Part shown: positions 38,527 to 46,171 of the stretch, in pieces | How the letters are laid out: each line of letters starts with the position of its first letter | Position numbering within the stretch: the first letter of the stretch is position 1 | DNA from: Leeuwenhoekiella blandensis MED217 | GTDB taxonomy: Bacteria; Bacteroidota; Bacteroidia; Flavobacteriales; Flavobacteriaceae | DNA: 64,000 bases | Assembly (NCBI RefSeq): GCF_000152985.1 | Contig: NZ_CH672395.1 | Span: 906,567 to 970,566, forward strand | Direction: 5' to 3' | The notes under the pieces: model-generated | Databases searched by the model: none | What the model was told of the DNA's origin: nothing | Seen by the model: the letters and a program-made list of their open reading frames with translations, nothing else | Position numbers and translations under genes: made by a program

Positions 38527-38892
38527 ATGGGTGTGGAAGATTTATTAGCATATCAGAAAGCTTTTGATTTAGCTATGGATGTCTTCGATATCTCTAAGGC
38601 CTTTCCGAGAGAAGAGCAATATTCACTTACTGATCAAATTAGAAGGTCATCAAGAGCTGTTTGTGCAAATATGTCTGAATCATACCGAAAGCAGAGGTAT
38701 CAGAAACACTTTGTAAGTAAGTTAACTGATTGTGATGCCGAAAATGGAGAGACCCAAACGTGGTTAAAATTTGCAAAAGCTTGCAATTATATTTCTGTAG
38801 AAATGTATTTGGCTACTCTTGAGAAAAGTCAGGAAGTAGGTAGATTAATAAATTATATGATTAATAATCCGGGAAAATTTGGTTCAAACTGA
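38527..38892 (+). CDS. Four-helix-bundle protein (S23/TIGR02436-type)
   Basis: 121 residues, the family length. Landmarks are LLAYQKAFDLAMDVF, FPREEQYSLTDQIRRSSRAVCANMSES and LKFAKACNYIS. Relatives occur as intervening-sequence proteins in spirochaete 23S rRNA genes and as Avd, the accessory protein of diversity-generating retroelements. Most genomic copies are free-standing and of unknown role; a basic surface suggests nucleic-acid binding. No reverse transcriptase or variable repeat lies here. It sits between ffh and folD, flanked by CAGTTT-type repeats of opposite orientation. Its stop codon lies in the first downstream repeat, so the cassette boundary includes the gene end. Confidence 0.9.
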   Translation: MGVEDLLAYQKAFDLAMDVFDISKAFPREEQYSLTDQIRRSSRAVCANMSESYRKQRYQKHFVSKLTDCDAENGETQTWLKFAKACNYISVEMYLATLEKSQEVGRLINYMINNPGKFGSN

Positions 38893-38919
38893 ATACTGCC
38901 AACTGTTCCTGCCAACTGA
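38886..38919 (-). repeat. Degenerate CAGTTGGCAG repeats downstream of the four-helix-bundle gene
   Basis: AACTGAATACTGCC, AACTGTTCCTGCC and AACTGAT follow one another. Read on the minus strand they give CAGTTGGCAG-type words that resemble the upstream units in inverted orientation. The repeat contains the stop codon of the four-helix-bundle gene and ends 7 nt before the folD start. Confidence 0.55.
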
Positions 38920-38925
38920 TATAAA

Positions 38926-39813
38926 ATGACAATCTTAGACGGAAAGAAAACCAGTAACGATTTAAAAAACGAGATCGCCGAAGAAGTAAAGGCGATGAAA
39001 GAACGAGGTGAAAAAGTACCTCATTTGGCGGCTGTTTTGGTAGGTAACGATGGCGCAAGTTTGACGTATGTGGGAAGTAAAGTACGTGCTTGCGAGCGTA
39101 TTGGTTTTGAGTCTACATTAATTCAATTGCCTGAGGAAACTACAGAAGAAGAGCTTTTAGATCATATCAATAAGCTGAATAACAATCCTGAGATTGACGG
39201 CTATATTGTTCAGCTGCCTTTACCGAAGCATATTGACGAGCAAAAAGTCTTATTGGCTGTAGATCCTGACAAAGATGTAGATGGGTTTCACCCGACTAAC
39301 TTTGGTAAAATGGCGCAAGATATGCCTGTTTTTATCCCAGCGACACCGTTTGGAATAATGGAATTGCTCAAGCGCTACAACGTAGAGACTTCAGGAAAGC
39401 ATACGGTTGTAATTGGCCGTAGTCACATTGTAGGTCGTCCTATGAGTATTTTGATGTCTCAGAAAGGAACGCCTGGTGACAGTACAGTTACCTTGACGCA
39501 CAGTCGAACTAAAAATCTTGAAGAACTTACTAAGCAAGCAGATATCATTATTACAGCCTTAGGAGTGCCTGAATTTTTAAAGGCCGACATGGTTAAGGAT
39601 AATGTAACGGTTATCGATGTGGGCATTACTCGCGTACCAGACGAAACTAAAGAGCGCGGTTATCGAATCGCGGGTGATGTAGATTTTGCTGAGGTAAGTA
39701 AAAAAGCAGATTTTATTACGCCGGTTCCTGGTGGAGTAGGGCCTATGACCATTGCGATGTTGTTAAAAAACACCTTGCTTGCCAGAGCAAGACATAACGA
39801 ACTTCAATCTTAA
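38926..39813 (+). CDS. folD: Methylenetetrahydrofolate dehydrogenase / methenyltetrahydrofolate cyclohydrolase
   Basis: 295 residues. Signature elements are [22 protein letters not shown] with the catalytic lysine, [24 protein letters not shown], the NADP-binding [17 protein letters not shown] and [18 protein letters not shown]. It interconverts methylene-, methenyl- and formyl-tetrahydrofolate for purine and formyl-Met synthesis. It starts 33 nt after the four-helix-bundle gene, directly behind repeat sequence, so its own promoter must lie upstream of or within that cassette. A terminator follows at 39833-39862. Confidence 0.98.
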   Translation: MTILDGKKTSNDLKNEIAEEVKAMKERGEKVPHLAAVLVGNDGASLTYVGSKVRACERIGFESTLIQLPEETTEEELLDHINKLNNNPEIDGYIVQLPLPKHIDEQKVLLAVDPDKDVDGFHPTNFGKMAQDMPVFIPATPFGIMELLKRYNVETSGKHTVVIGRSHIVGRPMSILMSQKGTPGDSTVTLTHSRTKNLEELTKQADIIITALGVPEFLKADMVKDNVTVIDVGITRVPDETKERGYRIAGDVDFAEVSKKADFITPVPGGVGPMTIAMLLKNTLLARARHNELQS

Positions 39814-39832
39814 GTGTTGAAAGTTAAGTATA

Positions 39833-39862
39833 AAAAAAGAGGTCTCACAGACCTCTTTTTTA
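39833..39862 (+). terminator. Intrinsic terminator after folD
   Basis: A perfect stem (AAAGAGGTCT with AGACCTCTTT) around CAC, with A's before and T's after, so it can serve both strands. Confidence 0.9.
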
Positions 39863-39974
39863 TTGGTGACACCAAAGGATTCAATATTTTGAGGCTTGGC
39901 TTGAATTTGAAAATTCGTTTTAAGCCAGTGCCTCAACGATTGCCCTAAGGTAGATTTTTTCAGTGAAATTTGAA

Positions 39975-40715
39975 TTAAAGTAAATGTCTTGCGCCTAAGG
40001 CTGCTCCAATGATTCCCGCGTGATTACGTGTGTGTGCCGCTACAATAGGAATGTCTGTCTTTAAATACTTGATGTATTCGTCCAGGTTTTTGCTAGCGCC
40101 ACCACCAATGATGATCATTTCGGGTTGCGAAATCTGCGTAGTGAGCTGTATAAATTTATTGAAACGTTTTCCCCACTTTTTAAAACTCATTTTGTTATCC
40201 AGACGGACGCGACGAGAAGCATACTTTTCAATAATTTTTTTCTTCTTGTAGCGCATTTGCCCAAGTTCAAAATTAGGGATGAGTTCGCCGTTATAAAAAA
40301 CACCACTTCCTATTCCTGTGCCTACGGTCACCACGATAACCAGACCTTCAACGCCTTTGCCAACGCCAAACTCCATTTCAGCCAAGCCGGCGGCATCTGC
40401 ATCGTTCATTACATTTACAGGAAGACCTATTTTTTGCGAGATCATATCATCTACTTGGATGCCCACCCAAGACTTATCGAGATTACCATGTTCTATCGCT
40501 TTTCCTTTATGAATAACTGTTGGGAATCCTACGCCTACAGGACCTTTCCAGTCCCAATGTTTTACAACTTCTGCTATGGTTTTGACCATGGCTTTGGGTT
40601 CGCGGGGAACGGGAGTGTCGAGTCTAAAACGTTCACCTAAATATTCTTCTTTTTCGAGGTTTACAGGTACTCCTTTGATGCCTGATCCACCTACGTCTAC
40701 TCCCAGTATTTGCAT
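39975..40715 (-). CDS. ppgK: ROK-family polyphosphate--glucose phosphotransferase (polyphosphate glucokinase)
   Basis: 246 residues from the ATG at 40715; an upstream TTG (40757) would add 14 residues. The phosphate-binding motif LGVDVGGSGIKGVPV opens the protein, then VGVGFPTVIHKGK, MNDADAAGLAEMEFG with the catalytic Asp and VTVGTGIGSGVF. There is no classical ROK zinc-binding cysteine cluster, which fits the polyphosphate-dependent branch. It phosphorylates glucose using polyphosphate (sometimes ATP). It is the last gene of a minus-strand run and its end faces the folD terminator. Confidence 0.85.
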   Translation of the reverse strand: MQILGVDVGGSGIKGVPVNLEKEEYLGERFRLDTPVPREPKAMVKTIAEVVKHWDWKGPVGVGFPTVIHKGKAIEHGNLDKSWVGIQVDDMISQKIGLPVNVMNDADAAGLAEMEFGVGKGVEGLVIVVTVGTGIGSGVFYNGELIPNFELGQMRYKKKKIIEKYASRRVRLDNKMSFKKWGKRFNKFIQLTTQISQPEMIIIGGGASKNLDEYIKYLKTDIPIVAAHTRNHAGIIGAALGARHLL

Positions 40716-40795
40716 AAATAATTTTTTGGTCTCAAATAAAAAGTACTCAAAATTCAATATTAAATTTTAAGCAGCTGGTAATCTTAAGTGGCAAT

Positions 40796-41275
40796 TTATT
40801 GAAAAATGATAAAAACAAGTAAAATAATTGTAAGAATGTAATAGAGCCAATAGGGTTTAAAGTGCGTCGGGTCTGAGCCCAAAAGCAGTTTGGTAATCTT
40901 AAACATGAATGGGCGATTTTTTGCAATAAAGTTATACCCCTTATCGCTTAAGTATTGAAAACTTCGGCTGTTGATGTACCATTTGTGCATATTGATTTTT
41001 AAAGAATCACTATATGTATAACAGCGATAGGCCGAGTCAGGACCGCTGTAGACGCTTCCGTCAGGCTCAATTAATCTGCTGGCTTTTTTAAATTCTTTTA
41101 ATGGAATATCAGGAAATGCTTTGTGCGCCTCTTGATAGGTTTTATAAGCAATAGCATCTTTGGTTTTGAGTTTCCAACGTGTGACCCAATATTTGCAAAA
41201 CCCGCAAGTGCCGTCCCATATGAGTACGGGTTTGTTTTCAGGAGGAAATTTAGTTTTCTTGATCTTCTGAAACAT
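40796..41275 (-). CDS. DCC-family (DUF393) thiol-disulfide oxidoreductase-like protein
   Basis: 159 residues. The DCC motif is present as LIWDGTCGFCKYWVTRWK (DxxCxxC), followed by YKTYQEAHKAFPDIPL and a C-terminal hydrophobic helix (YILTIILLVFIIF). Members have a thioredoxin-like fold; their substrates are not known. Its ATG lies inside the 3' end of the AI-2E-type permease gene (26-bp overlap), so the two are likely cotranscribed and coupled. Confidence 0.85.
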   Translation of the reverse strand: MFQKIKKTKFPPENKPVLIWDGTCGFCKYWVTRWKLKTKDAIAYKTYQEAHKAFPDIPLKEFKKASRLIEPDGSVYSGPDSAYRCYTYSDSLKINMHKWYINSRSFQYLSDKGYNFIAKNRPFMFKITKLLLGSDPTHFKPYWLYYILTIILLVFIIFQ

Positions 41276-42314
41276 CAGGAATGATTTGGTTGATGATTTC
41301 AGGTTCAGGATCGCCGTACTCGTGTTTGTAGATCTTTACAACCAGCAAGAATAAACTTATAAGAAGTGGCCCAAAAATTAAGCCTATAAACCCAAACAAT
41401 GGTACACCGACGATAACACCGATCAGAGTTACCAGCGGATGCACATTAGCTAAGCGTTCTAGCACGTAAAGGCGTATCAAATTATCGGTAGAACCTACAA
41501 CTACGAGGCCGTAAATTGCAATACCCACAGCCTGTAAATTGTTCCCGCTGGCGATCATTAGGATTGTGACCGGCACAATACCTAATAAAGTTCCTATAAA
41601 GGGAATCATGCTTCCAATAGCAGTAATAACAAACCAGAAAAAGGGATCGGGAACACCAAAAATGAAAAAGCCTATTAATGCTACGATTCCCTGAGCAAGA
41701 GCAACAAGGGGTATTCCTAGCGCATTACTTTTTACCATTGCGACACTCTCGTGACCTATGCGCGCAATATTTTCTTTATTTAAGGGGATGAATGCGTAAA
41801 GTGATTGGTGCAGTTTATCGTTGTTGACGAGCATATAGTATAAAATAAAATACATGATACCTATAGCAATAAACACATTGAACGTTCCTCCTGCAAAATT
41901 TTGAAGATTGGTAGAAACCCAGCTTGTGATAGCGTTGGTGTCGATAGATTCACTCACTTTAAAACCAAGATCAGCTTCCCAAACACCTACTTGCTGCTTT
42001 ACAACTTCAACAACCCGTTCAGAGTTCTTAACCGCTTTACCTATTTTATTGGTAAGCATCATCACCGTAAGTCCTATAGGAACGAGTATTACTAAAAAAG
42101 AAGCGAGCATTGCAACTCCTGCAGCAATGCCTTCTTTCCATTTACGTTTGTCAACTAAATAATTATAGAACCTGCGCAGGAGTACATACAAGGTTATTGC
42201 GCCTAAAACTCCAGATAAATAAGGTGTCATTTCTTCTATAATCAAGATGAATAGAAAGAGAATGAGTATGATTAAAAAAAGTTGACGTACGAGTTCTGGC
42301 TTGAGTTTATTCAT
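41250..42314 (-). CDS. AI-2E family transporter
   Basis: 354 residues with about eight predicted helices. The pattern is that of the YdiK/PerM family: MTPYLSGVLGAITLYVLLR, WVSTNLQNFAGGTFNV, the GVPDPFFWFVITAIGSMIPFIGT segment with the family PFxGT signature, and IGVIVGVPLFGFIGLIFGPLLIS. Characterised members export AI-2 or other small molecules or act as Na+/H+ antiporters, so the substrate is open. Its ATG overlaps the stop of the VOC gene by one base. Confidence 0.9.
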   Translation of the reverse strand: MNKLKPELVRQLFLIILILFLFILIIEEMTPYLSGVLGAITLYVLLRRFYNYLVDKRKWKEGIAAGVAMLASFLVILVPIGLTVMMLTNKIGKAVKNSERVVEVVKQQVGVWEADLGFKVSESIDTNAITSWVSTNLQNFAGGTFNVFIAIGIMYFILYYMLVNNDKLHQSLYAFIPLNKENIARIGHESVAMVKSNALGIPLVALAQGIVALIGFFIFGVPDPFFWFVITAIGSMIPFIGTLLGIVPVTILMIASGNNLQAVGIAIYGLVVVGSTDNLIRLYVLERLANVHPLVTLIGVIVGVPLFGFIGLIFGPLLISLFLLVVKIYKHEYGDPEPEIINQIIPDVSEDQEN

Positions 42315-42733
42315 TATTTAGCAAATAATTGAGAAAGGTCTTTGAAGCTTTTAAATTCTAGAGCGTTACCGCAAGGATCATAAAAAAACATTGTGGCTTG
42401 TTCTCCCGGAAGCCCTTCAAAGCGTATATAGGGTTCAATGACAAATTGAATATTCTTATGTTTCAATTTATCAGCAAAGGCTTCAAAATCGTTCCACTCG
42501 AGGACAACGCCAAAGTGTGGTACGGGCACCGCTTTGCCGTCTACTGCATTATGATGCGTACTTTCTTTTTCCTCTTTAGGTTTGTAGTGAATGACGAGTT
42601 GGTGCCCAAAAAAGTCAAAATCTACCCAATGCGTATCGCTGCGACCTTCTTGTAATTCTAAGACGTCTCGATAGAATTCACGGGCTTTGGCGACATCATC
42701 TACAGGGATTGCTAAGTGAAAAGGAGCTGGCAT
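42314..42733 (-). CDS. VOC-family (glyoxalase-like) protein
   Basis: 139 residues forming two beta-alpha-beta-beta-beta units. It begins PAPFHLAIPVDDVAKAREFYRDVLEL with the first metal-ligand histidine, has VPVPHFGVVLEWND in the middle and ends FFYDPCGNALEFKSF with the metal-ligand glutamate. It could be a dioxygenase-like or lyase enzyme; the substrate is unknown. Its stop codon overlaps the ATG of the AI-2E-type permease. Confidence 0.9.
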   Translation of the reverse strand: MPAPFHLAIPVDDVAKAREFYRDVLELQEGRSDTHWVDFDFFGHQLVIHYKPKEEKESTHHNAVDGKAVPVPHFGVVLEWNDFEAFADKLKHKNIQFVIEPYIRFEGLPGEQATMFFYDPCGNALEFKSFKDLSQLFAK

Positions 42734-42757
42734 AAATTGAATAGCGTATTAGGTTGC

Positions 42758-43003
42758 TTAATTATTACGTAGGGCTTTGATCAATTCTTTCTTAGACATT
42801 TTAGATCTACCATCAATACCTACTTTCTGAGCTTGTTGATAGAGCTCTTCTTTGGTTCGCTCTTCGTACTTTTCGGCTTTACCACCTTTTTCACCAGAAT
42901 CTGGAGTGTTTGCGATTCGGGCTGATTTCTCTTTACTGTAGCCTTTATCTCGTAAAGCTTCGTACTGCTCTTCGTTTTTAACTGAAGGAATTTGGGCTGC
43001 CAT
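42758..43003 (-). CDS. Small Rho-N-domain protein (DUF7218-like)
   Basis: 81 residues, highly charged. The N-terminal part (NEEQYEALRDKGYSKEKSARIANTP) resembles DUF7218. The C-terminal part (RTKEELYQQAQKVGIDGRSKMSKKELIKALR) is a SAP/Rho_N-type helix-extended-loop-helix fold known to bind nucleic acid. Related proteins are common stress-type small proteins; the role is not established. It lies 24 nt upstream of the VOC gene on the same strand. Confidence 0.8.
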   Translation of the reverse strand: MAAQIPSVKNEEQYEALRDKGYSKEKSARIANTPDSGEKGGKAEKYEERTKEELYQQAQKVGIDGRSKMSKKELIKALRNN

Positions 43004-43125
43004 AAGTATTATTTTCTTGATCTTAACTTAAATGTAAGACGATTTCAACACTTATGCGGCGCTATTAACACAGGTTTAAAGATTTGTCTATTTTGTGTGT
43101 TACTCCTCGTGGATGGACTAAGGCT

Positions 43126-43923
43126 TTAATTGCGGCGCCTGCGTCGAGGTCCTGATGGTCTAATTTCTGGTTTGTTACCTGTTTGGCTTTCTGGTTCAAA
43201 AGTCTTTGAGCTTCCTTCTAGAAGGCTGTTGAGTTCTTTCAGTTCGGCTGTAGTAAAGGCTCTGTATTTGCCAACGGGAATATCCAGATTAATATTCATA
43301 ATACGCACGCGTTTTAAGCGGGTTACATTGTAGTCTAGGTATTCGCACATACGGCGTATTTGTCTATTAAGACCTTGTGTCAAGATAATTTTAAAACGCT
43401 TTTTCCCAAGCTGTTCTACTTCACATTTTCGGGTTATGGTGTCTAAAATCGGAATTCCGTCAGACATCCGCTTTACAAAAGATGCATCGATGGGTTTGTC
43501 TACATCTACAATGTATTCTTTGTCGTGATTATTACGAGCTCTGAGTATTTTGTTTACAATATCACCATCGTTGGTCAAAAAAATCAATCCTTCACTGGCT
43601 TTGTCTAATCTTCCTATCGGGAAAATACGGGTAGGATAATTGATATAGTCAATAATGTTATCCTTTTCTACTCGTGTGTCTGTAGTACAAACAATGCCTA
43701 CGGGCTTATGAAAAATAAGGTAAACCGGCGGATCTTTTTGTTCGCCTACAATCTTTCCGTCGACTCTAATTTCATCCTCGCTGCTAACTTTGGTACCCAT
43801 TTCTGGGATGTTTCCGTTTACGGTAATTCTACCGGCATCAATAAGTTTATCAGCTTCGCGTCGGGAGCAGTAGCCTACTTCACTCAAGAATTTATTTATG
43901 CGCGTTAATTTATTTTCGGACAT
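43126..43923 (-). CDS. rluF: 23S rRNA pseudouridine synthase RluF-like
   Basis: 265 residues. An S4 RNA-binding domain (RINKFLSEVGYCSRREADKLIDAGRITVNG) is followed by the RsuA/RluB-type catalytic core with FPIGRLDKASEGLIFLTNDG holding the catalytic Asp. The insert reading DTRVEKDNIIDYINYPTRIFP is typical of RluF, which modifies U2604 in 23S rRNA. A disordered tail ends RRRRRN. In Bacteroidota such synthases may replace RluB or RluE, so the exact target uridine is inferred. Confidence 0.9.
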   Translation of the reverse strand: MSENKLTRINKFLSEVGYCSRREADKLIDAGRITVNGNIPEMGTKVSSEDEIRVDGKIVGEQKDPPVYLIFHKPVGIVCTTDTRVEKDNIIDYINYPTRIFPIGRLDKASEGLIFLTNDGDIVNKILRARNNHDKEYIVDVDKPIDASFVKRMSDGIPILDTITRKCEVEQLGKKRFKIILTQGLNRQIRRMCEYLDYNVTRLKRVRIMNINLDIPVGKYRAFTTAELKELNSLLEGSSKTFEPESQTGNKPEIRPSGPRRRRRN

Positions 43924-43951
43924 AGTAGTTTGTTGTAATTTAAGATAAGAC

Positions 43952-44791
43952 TTATTGGTCTAAAAACTTAACGATTTTCTCATTTACCTGAATATCATAA
44001 AGCGAGTGGTTAAGGCCTTCGGTCTCTACAAATTCAGATTCTTCAAGCGCTTCGTGTATGGCTTGTGATCCTGAAAACGGAGTGATGGTGTCTTCTTTAT
44101 CGTGAATGATCAGTGTAGGAACTTTTATTTTTCGGGCAAAAGCCGAAGAAGAAAATTCAACTGTTTTAAAGTTAAAGGTGTCTTGAAAATAGCGGTCTAA
44201 TGCTGCGAGAGCTCTGTTGCTGAGCCCTAAGATCTTTTGATAATCACTAAGAATACTTTCTAGCGTGTCTGGCGCGCCGAGGATCACAAGTTTTTTTGTT
44301 CTGAAGCTTTCTTTTTGTGATTGATTGTAAAGTACGGTCATCCCTCCAACAGAATGTCCTACGAGATAATCGGGCTGATAAGTCTCTAAAATTTTATTTA
44401 AAGCTTGATGGTAAAGCGGTACATAAAAATATTTGCCACTACTATACCCGTGGGCCGGAGCATCAAAGGCTATGATGTTGTAATTCTCTTGCTGAAGTCT
44501 GATAATCATTTCTTTCCAGCGGTGACTGTGGCTTTCCCAGCCGTGTACCAGTAAAATGGTTTTACCGGTCCCTGGCCATTTATAAGGTTGAATGTGGTGT
44601 TCTTCAACGCTTATTTTAGGCTCTAAATTTGGGTTTAGAAATTCTTCGTGATGAGGTCCTATCTTCCCGCGACGGGGTTTACTAAAGACCTTGAAGGCCT
44701 GTTTTGCCGCGGTCTTCGGGGAGAAAATTGCTAGAACGTTTATAGAGCTTCCGATGGCTTTTGGAAGCGCTTTTTTCAAAAATGTATTCAT
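43952..44791 (-). CDS. Alpha/beta-hydrolase-fold protein
   Basis: 279 residues. The fold signature appears as LLVHGWESHSHRW (oxyanion region), the nucleophile elbow VGHSVGGM, the acid in IHDKEDTI and the His in EGLNHSLYD near the C-terminus, a complete Ser-Asp-His triad. It begins with a hydrophobic basic stretch that may be a membrane-associated helix. Substrate unknown. Its ATG begins 1 nt after the T run of a minus-strand terminator hairpin (44792-44817), leaving no room for a normal leader. Confidence 0.88.
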   Translation of the reverse strand: MNTFLKKALPKAIGSSINVLAIFSPKTAAKQAFKVFSKPRRGKIGPHHEEFLNPNLEPKISVEEHHIQPYKWPGTGKTILLVHGWESHSHRWKEMIIRLQQENYNIIAFDAPAHGYSSGKYFYVPLYHQALNKILETYQPDYLVGHSVGGMTVLYNQSQKESFRTKKLVILGAPDTLESILSDYQKILGLSNRALAALDRYFQDTFNFKTVEFSSSAFARKIKVPTLIIHDKEDTITPFSGSQAIHEALEESEFVETEGLNHSLYDIQVNEKIVKFLDQ

Positions 44792-44817
44792 AAAAAAACC
44801 CTCTTTTTGGGAGGGTT
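44792..44817 (-). terminator. Intrinsic terminator (minus strand) directly before the hydrolase start
   Basis: On the minus strand AACCCTC, a CCAAAAA loop and GAGGGTT form a 7-bp stem followed by seven T's; the hydrolase ATG follows 1 nt later. It ends the small membrane-protein gene upstream, or acts as an attenuator for the hydrolase. Confidence 0.75.
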
Positions 44818-44839
44818 AAATATACGTGTTATCTAATTT

Positions 44840-45043
44840 CTAATGTTTGTTTTCGGCGTCGATCACGTCTGTATCTTTTCGGTATTTCAAGAGTGAGATT
44901 CCAGATAAAAAGAAAATACCTCCAAGAATGGCAAGCGCCCAAGGGCTAACGCCTGTGCTCATGCTTCCAAAAACACCCATAATACCCACAACAAGTGAGA
45001 TTGCACCTCCAACGACCATTATTATAGCTAAAATCTTAATCAT
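44840..45043 (-). CDS. Small two-helix membrane protein of unknown function
   Basis: 67 residues with two hydrophobic helices (MIKILAIIMVVGGAISLVVGIMGVFG and WALAILGGIFFLSGISLL) joined by a Gly/Ser/Thr loop and ending in a short charged tail. This DUF3185-like size and layout is common in Bacteroidota, but I cannot name the family with confidence. It is followed by a minus-strand terminator. A 147-nt spacer separates it from the cupin gene. Confidence 0.7.
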   Translation of the reverse strand: MIKILAIIMVVGGAISLVVGIMGVFGSMSTGVSPWALAILGGIFFLSGISLLKYRKDTDVIDAENKH

Positions 45044-45190
45044 AATTTTTATACATATTGGTTAGACTTTAAAAGTACTAGAATCGTCTAAGTCAATAAT
45101 ATAGATTAACGAGGCTTTAGCTAAGAATTAATACTTATTTATAAGTTTTAGATTTCCTTTGATTTTGACTTTCAAGGTGTTGAGGAGGTG

Positions 45191-45562
45191 CTAGAGCGCT
45201 TCCCTATTCACTTTGTTGAAGTCAAAAGCAGGCTTGCAAACCGATATGTAAGTGCAGGGCTCATCAAAAGGATTGCTGTATTGTACTCGAGTACCCGCAT
45301 TAATTCTGATAGATTCCCCTGCTTTTAGAATGATCTTTTCGTCTTCAATTATAAATTGTTTTTGACCGGAAAAGATAAATGTATATTCATCAAATTCTGG
45401 CGTTTGAAAAGGTTCGCTCCAGTTTGGAGGAGCAATCATATGAGCAATACTAAGTTCTGAATTGCCATCGCTGGCTTTGCCAAAATGTTCCCCGATGTAT
45501 TTACCATCATCTGTAGGAACCACAAACGGATTTTTTTGAAGGGTATAGTTTTTTTTAGCCAT
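45191..45562 (-). CDS. Cupin-domain protein
   Basis: 123 residues, a single double-stranded beta-helix. The sequence shows FDEYTFIFSGQKQFIIEDEKIILKAGESIRINAGTRVQYSNPFDEPCTY, the two cupin motifs in degenerate form (EYTFIFSG and PxD-like ends). His metal ligands of the first motif are missing, so it may be a non-metal or sugar-binding cupin. Role unknown. It starts 12 nt after the lipoprotein gene end on the same strand. Confidence 0.82.
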   Translation of the reverse strand: MAKKNYTLQKNPFVVPTDDGKYIGEHFGKASDGNSELSIAHMIAPPNWSEPFQTPEFDEYTFIFSGQKQFIIEDEKIILKAGESIRINAGTRVQYSNPFDEPCTYISVCKPAFDFNKVNREAL

Positions 45563-45574
45563 AGCATTATTGAA

Positions 45575-46120
45575 TTACCACCCAATCATAAAATACTTGA
45601 TCTTCGCATCGTTTGGAATTTCCGCTTTAGTGACTTTGGTGTCCATATTAAAACGTAATTCTCCAGGCAGTTCGTCGCGATCAATAGTGAAATACGCGTT
45701 GATGTCATCAACAAAAATAACAATACTACTTATAAGCGTTTCTATGCGTGAAATTTCATACGCATCGGTCAGGTCTTTATACGTGCTGTTTAAATTGATG
45801 CCTTCTTCAGTGGTGTAACGCGCATCAAAGATTTGAACCGTTTTGATTGTTTTGGGATTTCCTTCTTTTACAGGCATCAGACTTAATAACTGCGTTCCGC
45901 CTTTTTCATAAATTTCAATGGCATTTACATTAAGCTCTTCACTCAAGCCAGAATTTTGATCAACCACACTATCGTTCTCAAAAAGGGTTTTGAGTTCATT
46001 TACTTGAGTGTCTTTGGTCAATGGGCCAACTTGAGTAGCGGTGATTGCAAATTTATCTTCAGAATTACAAGAGGTAAAAAGAACGCTGGCAATAAGTGCA
46101 GCAAATAGTATACGTTTCAT
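45575..46120 (-). CDS. Predicted lipoprotein of unknown function
   Basis: 181 residues with a lipoprotein signal peptide (MKRILFAALIASVLFTSC, lipobox FTSC near residue 18). The mature part carries EDKFAITATQVGPLTKDTQVNELKTLFENDSVV, a pattern seen in many flavobacterial lipoproteins that begin with an FxITxxxVGxL(T)xxT motif. It is probably on the periplasmic or outer membrane face. Neighbours are the cupin gene after 12 nt and a HerA-like ATPase upstream. No catalytic motif recognised. Confidence 0.75.
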   Translation of the reverse strand: MKRILFAALIASVLFTSCNSEDKFAITATQVGPLTKDTQVNELKTLFENDSVVDQNSGLSEELNVNAIEIYEKGGTQLLSLMPVKEGNPKTIKTVQIFDARYTTEEGINLNSTYKDLTDAYEISRIETLISSIVIFVDDINAYFTIDRDELPGELRFNMDTKVTKAEIPNDAKIKYFMIGW

Positions 46121-46171
46121 ATTTAGGATCTGGTTTATTCGATTATTTAATTTAATTGTATTGGTCTTACT

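Noticed and set aside
38527-38892. Diversity-generating retroelement accessory (Avd)
   Set aside because: No reverse transcriptase, template repeat or variable repeat lies nearby.
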